A stretch of 64,000 nt of DNA. Source: Prochlorococcus sp. AG-412-P08. GTDB taxonomy: Bacteria; Cyanobacteriota; Cyanobacteriia; PCC-6307; Cyanobiaceae. Positions within the stretch are counted from its first letter, which is position 1. The number at the start of each line of letters is the position of its first letter. Of this stretch, positions 1 through 7,177 are shown piece by piece. Where the stretch lies: NCBI GenBank assembly GCA_003214695.1, contig QCLI01000007.1, positions 1-64,000 on the forward strand, in the 5' to 3' direction. Made by a program: the position numbers and the translations under genes. Below the pieces are notes generated by a model, which was given only the letters and a program-made list of their open reading frames with translations, did no database searches and was not told the origin of the DNA.

Positions 1-591
1 GCTGTCGATAGCTAGGAAGTCAAATTGATGATTCCAAATCTGAGTAAGGTCAAGGTTGTAATTAACCTGACGTATCGCCTCTATAGCAGGGTCGTAGATA
101 CCGTGAATTCTGGCCCATTCAACAAACCATATGTTGGCTACACCGAAGAAAATTAAATGGTGTCCCAAGATAAATGTTTGGTTGTCTGGATTGTCCCATT
201 CAAGTTTGAACTTTTGAGCCTGAAGGACTTCAGAGTCTTGCATATCTCCTGCAAATAACACGGAATGCATAAGCCCTCCCGCGCCATAAACCATAGAGAG
301 AATTAAGTGAAGTATCGCGATATTGGCAACACCAACACCAGTCCAAACTCCAGCTGCATCAAAGCCAATACCGACAGATGCTAAATGTGCAAGAAAAAGA
401 GAACTCTGATGACCCATTGGTAAGGAAGGGTCAAATCCTGCTAGTTCAACAAGAGTGGCCGCACCACACCCAAAGGCAATTAGTCCTGTATGAGCAGCAT
501 GAGCTGCAATGAATTTACCTGAGCGGTTGGTGACTCCAGAATTACCAGCCCACCACCCGTAGGTGACATCTGGGTTTCCGTAGGTCTGCAT
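1..591 (-). CDS. pcb: Pcb chlorophyll a2/b2-binding light-harvesting protein, C-terminus cut by window edge
   Basis: Thylakoid antenna protein of the CP43/IsiA superfamily that binds divinyl chlorophylls around the photosystems. The 197 codons visible open with MQTYGNPDVTYGWW and contain helices I-IV with typical Pcb stretches such as GHQSS, NIWFVEWAR and HGIYDP. The reading frame runs off the window at base 1, so helices V-VI are not seen. It is a clear paralogue of the complete pcb gene at 1422-2480. The upstream region carries a TTGACA/TAACTA promoter. Two small plus-strand genes separate the paralogues. Which pcb subtype it is cannot be told without the C-terminus. Confidence 0.96.
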   Translation of the reverse strand, partial: MQTYGNPDVTYGWWAGNSGVTNRSGKFIAAHAAHTGLIAFGCGAATLVELAGFDPSLPMGHQSSLFLAHLASVGIGFDAAGVWTGVGVANIAILHLILSMVYGAGGLMHSVLFAGDMQDSEVLQAQKFKLEWDNPDNQTFILGHHLIFFGVANIWFVEWARIHGIYDPAIEAIRQVNYNLDLTQIWNHQFDFLAIDS

Positions 592-661
592 AATTTCTTT
601 TTGAGCGAAAAAGGCGCTATTCCCATGAACACTACATGGTGGTCAATTAATTTGGTCGGAA

Positions 662-690
662 TAGTTAAAGGTCTTAATTTTGTTTGTCAA
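662..690 (-). promoter_or_regulatory. Promoter of the first pcb gene with shared pcb upstream motif
   Basis: On the minus strand TTGACA (690-685) and TAACTA (667-662) are separated by exactly 17 bases, a textbook sigma-70 arrangement about 70 bases upstream of the pcb ATG. The -10 lies inside a 19-base sequence (657-675) repeated identically at 2542-2560, 61 bases upstream of the second pcb gene. The promoter call is inference from consensus and spacing. Confidence 0.6.
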
Positions 691-804
691 TGTAAGTAGA
701 CTTTTGCTCGGGGTTTGAAAGCTGATGTAAAGTCTGCATGCGCGGGCTTGGCACAGTGGCCACCTGGGTTATCTATAAACAAAACTTCCAATCCTTCCAA
801 TTCA

Positions 805-999
805 ATGATTGATCCAACTCATTTACTTGATTTCGCCACTCAACTACCACACCCATCTGATATTGGAATCATAAAGCCTTCAGGTGGTTTTAATTTCGTA
901 GCAGCTTTATGCGGTTTAGGTGCATTTTTTGGCGCTTCTCAATTCTTCTACTACTCAGATGACTCAAGAAGGATTGACCCTTGGGCCAAAAGAGATTAA
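805..999 (+). CDS. Small membrane protein, first of a tandem paralogous pair between pcb genes
   Basis: A 64-residue protein with no recognised family. I start it at 805, not at an earlier in-frame TTG, because from this ATG it aligns without gaps to its neighbour at 1149-1316. Both share DFATQLPHPSDIG, IKPSGG and one hydrophobic Gly/Ala-rich segment ending LGAFFGASQFFYY. This copy has a charged C-terminal extension (residues 56-64) that the second lacks. One short transmembrane helix is likely. It is divergent from the first pcb gene and 150 bases before the second small gene. The position suggests a thylakoid protein tied to the Pcb antenna, but that is inference only. Confidence 0.75.
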   Translation: MIDPTHLLDFATQLPHPSDIGIIKPSGGFNFVAALCGLGAFFGASQFFYYSDDSRRIDPWAKRD

Positions 1000-1148
1000 A
1001 GGATAGTTACTTTTATTAAAAACAAAACTCACATTTTTTCTTTCCACAATCCTTCCTCAAATATCTATTAATTTAATTTTTTAGAATTTAATGAAAGGTT
1101 TAAGGAAAATTGTCACTATATATAGACAAAAACAACACCAAAAAAACA

Positions 1149-1316
1149 ATGCCTGATCTAACTCATTTAATCGATTTTGCTACACAGCTTCCTCACCCAT
1201 CTGATATTGGCCTAATCAAACCATCTGGTGGTCTTAACTTAGGAGCAGCCCTAGCAGGCCTAGGTGCATTCTTTGGTGCATCTCAATTCTTTTACTATGC
1301 CAACTTAAAAGACTAG
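1149..1316 (+). CDS. Small membrane protein, second of a tandem paralogous pair between pcb genes
   Basis: A 55-residue paralogue of the 805-999 product, sharing THL-DFATQLPHPSDIG and the GLGAFFGASQFFYY hydrophobic end. The ATG at 1149 is chosen because similarity to the neighbour begins exactly there; an upstream in-frame start would add 13 unrelated residues. No strong Shine-Dalgarno is visible. The gene ends 47 bases before a 20-bp perfect inverted repeat that terminates it and the converging pcb gene. Function unknown. It does not match any photosystem small subunit I recognise (PsaI, J, K, M; PsbX, Y). Confidence 0.78.
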   Translation: MPDLTHLIDFATQLPHPSDIGLIKPSGGLNLGAALAGLGAFFGASQFFYYANLKD

Positions 1317-1362
1317 AGCCTACAAATTTTTCTTTTTAAAGTTAAGGAAAAAATTCTTGAAT

Positions 1363-1408
1363 TTGCAATAAAAAAGCCTCGCAACTAAGCGAGGCTTTTT
1401 TATTGCAA
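1363..1408. terminator. Bidirectional terminator, 20-bp perfect stem
   Basis: Arms 1363-1382 and 1389-1408 are exact reverse complements around a 6-base loop. The stem core is GCCTCGC/GCGAGGC, flanked by A6 on the left and T6 on the right, so it can terminate transcripts from both sides. It lies between converging genes: the small protein ending at 1316 and pcb ending at 1422. Confidence 0.9.
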
Positions 1409-1421
1409 ATTTCCTTAAAAA

Positions 1422-2480
1422 TCAGGAAGCTGTTGGCTCAGTAAGACCACCAATGGCTTTTGCTATACGTCTAAAGTCAAAGCCCATTGCACGCAATGCA
1501 TGCCATAAATGACCTTGAAGACAGAAGAATGCAAAATAATACTGAACATTTACCAAGGCTGCACGAGTTGTATGACCTAAGAAATACTGACAATCTGAGG
1601 TATCAGCAGTATCTGCCCAATAAGGCGAAATGCCAAACTTAAATTGCAATGGCTCTCCATACCACTCTGTAGGGTAAACAGTAGTGTTATTTGCTGCCCA
1701 GAAGGCTGCAACTACTCCCATTAGGAATAGACCTGCTAAGGACCAAGAAAGAATAGCTTCTGCTGAAAGAAGTCCGTCCCCTTTAAATTTGGTGTATTCA
1801 CCAACTTGTCTTGTTGCAATGTGGAACGCACCACCAGTTATCTGTAAGAAAGCTAAGAAGGCATGGCCACTCATAACATCTTCAAGACTATCAATGGAAA
1901 TGAAATCAAATTGATGACCCCAAACCATTCCAAAATCTCCATATCCAGGAAACACAGTTCTTACAGCCCCTAAAGCAGGATCGTAAATGCCATGTACTCT
2001 GGCCCACTCAACGAACCAGATATTAGCTACTCCCAAGAAGATTAGATGATGACCAAGGATAAAAGTCATGTTGTCTGGGTTGTCCCATTCCAACTTGAAC
2101 TTATCTACTCTGCCAATTGGTCCACCCTGAAGATCTGGATCAAAAAACAAAGAGTGAGCAAGGCCTGCTCCTCCATAAACCATGGAGAAGATCAAGTGAA
2201 AAATTGCAATTGTTGCAACTCCTGCTCCAGTCCAAATACCAGCCTCATCAAAACCTATGCCGAGAGAGGCTAGATGAGAAAGGTAAATAGAGCTTTGATG
2301 CCCCATTGGGACTGAAGGATCAAAACGAGAAAGTTCCCATAGACAACTTGCGCCAGTTGCGAAGCAAATAATTCCTGTATGCCCAACATGAGAACCGATA
2401 AAGCGGCCTGCTCTGTTGGTCACTACAGAATTACCAACCCACCACCCATAGGTGACATCTGGGTTTCCGTAGGTCTGCAT
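1422..2480 (-). CDS. pcb: Pcb chlorophyll a2/b2-binding light-harvesting protein, complete
   Basis: A complete 352-residue six-helix antenna protein of the CP43/IsiA superfamily. It opens with MQTYGNPDVTYGWW like the neighbouring copy. Conserved helix His residues that ligate chlorophyll are visible in GSHVGHTG, GHQSS, LGHHLIF and GHLWHALRAMGF. The length fits the shorter (about 350 residue) Pcb class, lacking the large lumenal loop of PsbC. Upstream it shares 19 identical bases with the first pcb gene but has no matching -35, so the two may be expressed differently. Subtype letter not assigned. Confidence 0.97.
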   Translation of the reverse strand: MQTYGNPDVTYGWWVGNSVVTNRAGRFIGSHVGHTGIICFATGASCLWELSRFDPSVPMGHQSSIYLSHLASLGIGFDEAGIWTGAGVATIAIFHLIFSMVYGGAGLAHSLFFDPDLQGGPIGRVDKFKLEWDNPDNMTFILGHHLIFLGVANIWFVEWARVHGIYDPALGAVRTVFPGYGDFGMVWGHQFDFISIDSLEDVMSGHAFLAFLQITGGAFHIATRQVGEYTKFKGDGLLSAEAILSWSLAGLFLMGVVAAFWAANNTTVYPTEWYGEPLQFKFGISPYWADTADTSDCQYFLGHTTRAALVNVQYYFAFFCLQGHLWHALRAMGFDFRRIAKAIGGLTEPTAS

Positions 2481-2541
2481 AATTTTAAAAAATGAGGACT
2501 AAAAACCTGATACAAGGATACAAGCCTCTCCTTAATATCTA

Positions 2542-2575
2542 CGGAATAGTTAAAGGTCTTTATTTAAATAAAAAG
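2542..2575 (-). promoter_or_regulatory. Upstream region of the second pcb gene with shared motif
   Basis: Bases 2542-2560 match 657-675 upstream of the other pcb gene over 19 bases, including the TAACTA -10 (2552-2547). At the 17-base spacing the -35 would read CTTTTT (2575-2570), a poor match, against TTGACA in the other copy. Conservation of position and sequence supports a real promoter element. Confidence 0.5.
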
Positions 2576-2601
2576 ATTGGCTCATTTCAAACCAGTTTGA
2601 A

Positions 2602-2748
2602 TTATTGGTCGTTTTTAGGAATAGTTGGCTGCTTATCAGTTAATTCTTGAAGAAATTTATATACATCAAGTCTGCTACAATTTGTTATTTTAATAATCTC
2701 CTGACAGAACTCTTCAATAGCTCGAGAATCATTTGACTTAAATGACAT
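2602..2748 (-). CDS. Small hypothetical protein, 48 residues
   Basis: Opens MSFKSNDSRAIEEF and ends QELTDKQPTIPKNDQ. The composition is soluble and helical (IEEFCQEIIKITNC, RLDVYKFLQEL) with two Cys, and looks protein-like rather than random. It is loosely similar in style to the 58-residue ORF at 10611-10787, which also has a C-S/K-V helix pattern. No clear Shine-Dalgarno. It lies upstream of pcb on the same strand. Function unknown. Confidence 0.45.
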   Translation of the reverse strand: MSFKSNDSRAIEEFCQEIIKITNCSRLDVYKFLQELTDKQPTIPKNDQ

Positions 2749-2908
2749 ACCTAGTAAAATTACGAGCTGGATTTAATCTTAATACAACTATTCCATTAGA
2801 ATAAACAAATACGAAATCTCTAGAAAAAAAAAGACGAAAATTCTCTACAAAAATAAAAAAGACCAAACAAACCAAATAGAAATATTGCTCACGAAAGCCC
2901 CACCCCCC

Positions 2909-2926
2909 TTTACATAGCTTTACACT
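2909..2926 (+). promoter_or_regulatory. HLR1-type direct repeat, candidate RpaB site for hli
   Basis: TTTACATA (2909-2916), two bases, then TTTACACT (2919-2926) fits the HLR1 consensus of two TTACA repeats two bases apart, known as the target of the response regulator RpaB in cyanobacterial high-light genes. A third TTTACA is at 2941-2946, and TTACAC/GTGTAA (2920-2934) forms an overlapping inverted repeat. It sits 36-53 bases before the hli ATG. Confidence 0.6.
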
Positions 2927-2961
2927 TCGTGTAACATTGCTTTACAAAATTTTCAACTATC

Positions 2962-3069
2962 ATGACCCCTGAAGCTGAGAAATTTAATGGCTGGGCAGCA
3001 ATGATTGGATTTATTGCTGCTTTTGGCGCATACGTCACTACAGGACAAATAATCCCTGGAATCTTTTAG
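2962..3069 (+). CDS. hli: High-light-inducible protein (Hli), 35 residues
   Basis: Single-helix member of the chlorophyll a/b-binding superfamily, which protects photosystems from excess light. The protein is MTPEAEKFNGWAAMIGF followed by GAYVTTGQIIPGIF. The E-x-x-N-G-x-x-A-M-x-G signature is present, with Trp where the classical Arg stands, as is usual in the very short marine forms. It is followed 10 bases later by a longer hli gene, probably in one transcript, and preceded by an HLR1-type repeat. Confidence 0.93.
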   Translation: MTPEAEKFNGWAAMIGFIAAFGAYVTTGQIIPGIF

Positions 3070-3079
3070 AAATTAAGAC

Positions 3080-3289
3080 ATGACTTCTTCAACTGAGGCT
3101 CAAGTCACTACTGAGTCAGGTAATCGCCAAAACATTTTCCCAATAGAAGCTCAACCTCGTCTTGTTGAAAACTATTCTGGATATGTTGAAGACGCTGAAA
3201 TAACGAATGGCCGATGGGCAATGATTGGATTCATTGCTTTATTAGGTGCATATATAACTACAGGTCAAATCATCCCTGGAATCTTGTAG
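3080..3289 (+). CDS. hli: High-light-inducible protein (Hli), 69 residues
   Basis: Thylakoid single-helix chlorophyll-binding stress protein. A polar N-terminal part of about 38 residues leads to AEITNGRWAMIGF, the intact Hli signature with Arg, and then GAYITTGQIIPGIL, nearly identical to the C-terminus of the upstream 35-residue Hli. The two genes are 10 bases apart in the same direction and likely form one operon under the HLR1-like site. Confidence 0.95.
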   Translation: MTSSTEAQVTTESGNRQNIFPIEAQPRLVENYSGYVEDAEITNGRWAMIGFIALLGAYITTGQIIPGIL

Positions 3290-3545
3290 AAATAGCAATT
3301 CTTGGAAAAACTTCCATGAATATCTAACTAGGAAAATATAGATAATAGATCCTTTACAAACAAGCCAAGCTCCCTATAAGCATATTTAAGTAACAATAGG
3401 GATTCTCATCACTTAACCATGTTTCTAAAAAGCGACAAAACCTTATAAATGGGTTCCTAGCGCTAAATACAGAGTTTTATTAGCTTTAGTTAGGATATCT
3501 ATTGCCTGCATTAGTTTAAGTAAATTACTTTTAGGGACAATTAAT

Positions 3546-3872
3546 TTGAACCTACAGACAAAGAATCGGATCATCGCCTCATCCTCTGGATGGGTAGCAG
3601 CATTACTAAACTTTCTTCCAGGTTTAGGGACAGGTTATCTCTATCAAAGGAGATGGAAACCCTATTGGATTACAACCATAACCTCTGCTGTATGGGTTTA
3701 CCTAGATTTAAGCAGGCAGTATTCAATTGACACATCTGATCCTGCATCCTTGCAAACAGATAACGCAGGCTTAATAGGGATCCTCGTGATCTCATCGGTA
3801 TCTGCTTACGAGGCCGCTATAAAAGTAAAAAAAGAACGCGAGCTGGTACTTACGAATCAAAACGAGGATTGA
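3546..3872 (+). CDS. Conserved hypothetical membrane protein
   Basis: A 108-residue protein from a TTG start. It has two to three hydrophobic segments: AALLNFLPGLGTGYLY near the N-terminus, a second around VYLDL, and a third at GLIGILVISSVSAYEA. The motif FLPGLGTGYLYQRRWKPYW resembles small TM2-like proteins with a Gly-rich turn between helices. The C-terminus is charged. Function unknown. About 250 bases of unassigned sequence lie on either side. Confidence 0.7.
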   Translation: MNLQTKNRIIASSSGWVAALLNFLPGLGTGYLYQRRWKPYWITTITSAVWVYLDLSRQYSIDTSDPASLQTDNAGLIGILVISSVSAYEAAIKVKKERELVLTNQNED

Positions 3873-4100
3873 AATAAAGACTTTTTAGAGGCAATACTCC
3901 TAATTATTACGAACAGAAACCTGATTTGTTTTCTAGAATTAAAGCCAACATAAAAAAATCACAACAACACAAAGAGATTTGTCCCCATGAAACTCTTCGG
4001 CTAAAGACCTTTAATGGCAATGCATTTCAACCTTAAAAAAACAACAAAATATATTAAATGCATTCTATAAAAAAATCGGCGAGGATAGATTTTGTAATCA

Positions 4101-4310
4101 TTGAGAGCTCTTTTGATAATTTTTGCCAGTTATCGTCTAAGATCTGTTGAATTTTTAAAGGATTGTCTTATCGAATACCAAGAATTATCTATAGCTTTTT
4201 CACTAGCAGTTATTTTTATTGCTTTTATAGTCCTTCAAGACAGTGGTGACGACGATGATCAGGGTGGTGGATTAATGCAACCTGTTTACCAAGGCTACAG
4301 AAATCATTGA
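4101..4310 (+). CDS. Small single-helix protein with acidic/Gly-rich tail
   Basis: 69 residues from a TTG start. A hydrophobic helix (SIAFSLAVIFIAFIVLQ) is followed by the acidic-glycine run DSGDDDDQGGG and then LMQPVYQGYRNH. A membrane anchor followed by a DDD-GGG linker looks like a recurring design of short marine picocyanobacterial proteins. A decayed sequence at 32323-32500 has the same layout. The N-terminal 20 residues may be over-called. Function unknown. Confidence 0.65.
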   Translation: MRALLIIFASYRLRSVEFLKDCLIEYQELSIAFSLAVIFIAFIVLQDSGDDDDQGGGLMQPVYQGYRNH

Positions 4311-4419
4311 GGGGACTCACTATAACAACCAATCCTATAGGAATATTACCGATCAAAATTTGAAAAGCATTAGGGCCATACCAGCAAAGAGTTAGAATAT
4401 AAAGAGAATCTAAAGCCTC

Positions 4420-4644
4420 ATGCGATTCCTTTCATGTCCTCCTAGTAAAGGCATGGAGATAATTGATGATTATCTTTCAAAGCGCATACAAGTGCTTAAG
4501 GGAAAGGATCGCGATGCAATCGTTCTGGAGTTTAAGGAATGGATACTAGAAGAGAATTCAGATGGAGACGAGATATGGACAATCCCAGATTTAACTGATG
4601 AAGGATTACTGGACTTCTTCATGAGAGCTATTTCAAGGAAATAA
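4420..4644 (+). CDS. Small 'EWI' family hypothetical protein
   Basis: 74 residues (63 if it starts at the ATG at 4453, which has a better AAAGG upstream). The core KGKDRDAIVLEFKEWI and IPDLTDEG matches the products at 15723-15923 (GKDQYALINEFAEWI, FPDMT) and 50666-50908 (SYAITQEFREWI). The three form a paralogous soluble family of about 65-80 residues. No function is known to me. Confidence 0.75.
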   Translation: MRFLSCPPSKGMEIIDDYLSKRIQVLKGKDRDAIVLEFKEWILEENSDGDEIWTIPDLTDEGLLDFFMRAISRK

Positions 4645-4697
4645 TTCTTCTACAAACAGTTTTGGGTTAAAACCTCAATCAGAAAACAACCAAAAAA

Positions 4698-4925
4698 TTA
4701 CAAATCTATCTTCGGTTCTGAAGCACTCTGAGCATTTTCAATCTCTTCATTTGATAAGGCCTTAACAAAATCGCTGAAATCGCATTTTTCCTTGCCATCA
4801 TCAGCTTGTATTCCATAACCAACTGCAACGCAAAGCTTATCTCCATTCCCGTCGAATTCTTGCTTATGTTTCTCTATATAAGAAGTTAGTTCTTTCCCTC
4901 TTAATTTCTCTATTTTTTTTGTCAT
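4698..4925 (-). CDS. Small hypothetical protein, 75 residues
   Basis: Charged soluble protein: MTKKIEKLRGKELTSYIEKH, then a central DGNGDKLCVAVGYG segment and an acidic C-terminus SNEEIENAQSASEPKIDL. The DGNGDKLC loop resembles an EF-hand-like Asp/Gly turn, but only one is present and I do not claim calcium binding. Function unknown. Confidence 0.65.
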   Translation of the reverse strand: MTKKIEKLRGKELTSYIEKHKQEFDGNGDKLCVAVGYGIQADDGKEKCDFSDFVKALSNEEIENAQSASEPKIDL

Positions 4926-5269
4926 TAAGTAGGGAATTCTTTATTTAAAATGGCAAAATTATTCGTGCTAGCTTCATTAAAGTAATATTTTTTAAGGAAA
5001 AGCTTATATTAGGCTTGGCAAAAAAACCAAGATTCAGTGGTGTTAGCTCAAAGCTTTTCTAATAAATTTAATAAAGGCAGTAGGCCATTGAGGCTAAATT
5101 GGAAAAGAAATGGCAACTATAAATTTTTGTGTTCATTAAACTCTAGTAATTATATGAGTATGAAACCAGTTCTTTCCCTATCATTATAATATCCCTATAA
5201 ATACTTGGATGACTCTATGTAGGAAAAGTTGGAATAATCACTAGAGAATTACTTCTTCCTGGAAAATAA
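4926..5269. other. Intergenic region without a supported gene
   Basis: 344 AT-rich bases between two minus-strand genes. A GTG-initiated frame of 49 codons on the plus strand (5040-5189) is the only long open stretch, and it is not convincing. No strong terminator or promoter is visible. Confidence 0.5.
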
Positions 5270-5536
5270 TTAATTTGGTATATCCTTTAACATTTTAACT
5301 AAAGTTCTGTGTGCATCCTTGCTATCTAAAAGAGTATGCTCAAAGGGAACATCAATTTTATCTCCATCTACTTCTATCGTCATATAACTTGAATTAATTC
5401 CCAACATTCTGACAACCTTAGGTTCTTTAATTTCAGAATAATGAATTACATATTTAAGAATCGAATCATTATGGTCTTGATTCATATGGTCACAGATCCT
5501 ATTGCTTACTGCTTTAGTTATAGGTTCTTTAGTCAT
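5270..5536 (-). CDS. DUF2470 domain protein
   Basis: An 88-residue stand-alone DUF2470 domain, the fold found at the C-terminus of HugZ-like heme-utilisation proteins. Visible family features are ICDHMNQDHNDSILKYVIHYS, the ML-GI-SSYMTIEV strand pair and the ending LLDSKDAHRTLVKML. It is 16 bases downstream of the DUF3386 gene on the same strand, so the two are probably co-transcribed. A role in tetrapyrrole or pigment metabolism is inference from the family. Confidence 0.82.
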   Translation of the reverse strand: MTKEPITKAVSNRICDHMNQDHNDSILKYVIHYSEIKEPKVVRMLGINSSYMTIEVDGDKIDVPFEHTLLDSKDAHRTLVKMLKDIPN

Positions 5537-5552
5537 AAGGAAATCTGATTAG

Positions 5553-6221
5553 TTAGTTACCAATTAAACTTAACTCTCTAAAAAAGAACTTTTCATTTTC
5601 TGAATCTATTCCTTCTAGATCAAACTTTTGAATAGTCCTGCTTTCAAGGACCCATTGTTCTTTTATACCTAAAGGAATAAACTTATCCTCGTACAAACAT
5701 TTGCCACTTTTAGCTTGTTTGGAAAAAGGATCAAAATATTGACTTTTATAAGAGATACTTAAGTATCCCTGACCAGTATCTTTAATTTCCTTAGTATGTA
5801 TATGAATCAAAGAACCATGCATATGTCTATTTACCATAGTTACAATATCATCTTTAATTCTATAACTATCTCCTTTACTCTGACCTCCTACCAATACCTC
5901 CAATCCTATATGATTAACATCTCCGCTGGTAAAAGTATTGGCACCATGAACATCTTCAAAACTTCTTTTAACTCTATGTATAGCAACTTCCCAAAGCTGA
6001 GATGATATTAATTTAGTAATTTTATCATCTTTAATATCCTTCACTTTAGGTTTAAAATCACTAGTAATAACGAATTGGCCCTTATATGTTGTAGAACCTT
6101 TTTGATAGATACAAGAACCCGAATACCCTTTAAAATCTTTATCCCAGGAATAACGGTTCTCATAAGCCCTTCTAAATAGGTTTTTGCAGTCAGTACCAGT
6201 TGTAATATCAGATTCAGGCAT
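5553..6221 (-). CDS. DUF3386 family protein
   Basis: 222 residues, matching the cyanobacterial DUF3386 family in its opening (DCKNLFRRAYENRYSWDKDF-GYSG) and in a repeated beta-strand architecture typical of a large lipid-binding-like barrel. No signal peptide or membrane helix is seen. It precedes the DUF2470 gene by 16 bases, and the two plausibly work together. Molecular function is unknown. Confidence 0.75.
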   Translation of the reverse strand: MPESDITTGTDCKNLFRRAYENRYSWDKDFKGYSGSCIYQKGSTTYKGQFVITSDFKPKVKDIKDDKITKLISSQLWEVAIHRVKRSFEDVHGANTFTSGDVNHIGLEVLVGGQSKGDSYRIKDDIVTMVNRHMHGSLIHIHTKEIKDTGQGYLSISYKSQYFDPFSKQAKSGKCLYEDKFIPLGIKEQWVLESRTIQKFDLEGIDSENEKFFFRELSLIGN

Positions 6222-6408
6222 TGACAGTGAGATACAGTATCAAGGCAAAAGGGTATAGCTAATACTAGTCATTTTTATGGTTTTTTCAATTAATAGGCTG
6301 TGGATCTAAATTTTGCTTAAATTAAATGAGTATTTTTTAAAATCAAAACTTGCTTTAACGGAATTGATAATATTGAGTTAAAATCGATATTATTTGGGAA
6401 TTTATTCT

Positions 6409-6618
6409 TTGGCAATCGAACCTGAGATTATTCCGAATAGCAGCAAAGAGGGAGAAACAGCTAAAGTTCTATACCCAAAATGGATTCAAATCTCTCTTCT
6501 TTTAATTCTATTCACAATATTAGTTTTTTCACTTAAAGCTATATTTACAGTTCTACTTATGGCTATTGGGCTAATATATATTTGGCGTCAGGCATCTAAG
6601 TTAATTGCTGAAGATTAG
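6409..6618 (+). CDS. Small membrane protein, 69 residues
   Basis: I choose the TTG at 6409, which has GGGA nine bases upstream, over an earlier TTG at 6394. The first 24 residues are polar (AIEPEIIPNSSKEG), followed by a long hydrophobic stretch WIQISLLLILFTILVF and a second segment AIFTVLLMAIGLIYIW, then a short charged tail. Two-helix inner or thylakoid membrane protein. Function unknown. Confidence 0.65.
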   Translation: MAIEPEIIPNSSKEGETAKVLYPKWIQISLLLILFTILVFSLKAIFTVLLMAIGLIYIWRQASKLIAED

Positions 6619-6638
6619 ACTTATAGAGAAAAATTATT

Positions 6639-6854
6639 TTAATTGTATTCTCCAGGTACATCATTTTTCTTTACTGTAACCTTACCAACCTTTTTACCAG
6701 AAAATCTAAGCAGCTCATCACCAGAGAATTCATATCCTAGCTTTAAAGCTATTTGGGCTACATCATCAGCTGTAGAGCAGGAAAGGACATTGCTTTTTAA
6801 AGATGGTTCTTCCTGCATTCTATGAAGGAAAGCCTTTAGTTGTTCTAATGTCAT
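6639..6854 (-). CDS. Nif11-domain (N11P-like) small protein
   Basis: 71 residues beginning MTLEQLKAFLHRMQEEPSLK and continuing with TADDVAQIALKLGYEFSGDEL, the Nif11/nitrile-hydratase-leader-like domain. In this clade the same fold provides leader peptides for prochlorosin lanthipeptides. Here the tail (SGKKVGKVTVKKNDVPGEYN) has no Cys and no GG/GA cleavage site followed by a core, and no LanM is nearby, so it is more likely a stand-alone Nif11 protein than a precursor. Confidence 0.82.
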   Translation of the reverse strand: MTLEQLKAFLHRMQEEPSLKSNVLSCSTADDVAQIALKLGYEFSGDELLRFSGKKVGKVTVKKNDVPGEYN

Positions 6855-7177
6855 AAATTTATTTTATCTCTTAATGGGTAGCTCTCCATAAAAAACTTTG
6901 GAATATTAATCAAAGATTGTGTATTAATGAAACACATACATTTTATTATTTAAATTGATTTATCTATTGTTAAAAGCTAAAAAAGTAAAATTTAGACCAA
7001 AGCAGGTAATATTCGGGGATAGATTTAAGAAAGTATTTATAGATCTAAATTTTATTTATTTCTAGAAATAAAAATAGCAATGCTATCAAAATAATTCACA
7101 TTAATAAAAATAGTCCATAAAGTCCTTTTGCTCACTCTTAACTCATGAGAGCATGGTTAAGAAAATATTTTTTTCTA
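6855..7177. other. Intergenic region before purT
   Basis: About 320 very AT-rich bases holding the divergent start regions of the Nif11 gene and purT. I see no small ORF, riboswitch-like structure or strong promoter consensus. An in-frame ATG at 7145 would extend purT by 11 residues. Confidence 0.4.

Noticed and set aside
5040-5189. Plus-strand GTG-initiated frame of 49 codons in the spacer between two minus-strand genes
   Set aside because: No Shine-Dalgarno, biased basic/Ser composition and no resemblance to known proteins; weak.
6639-6854. Prochlorosin precursor
   Set aside because: No Cys in the C-terminal part, no GG/GA cleavage motif and no modifying enzyme in the window.
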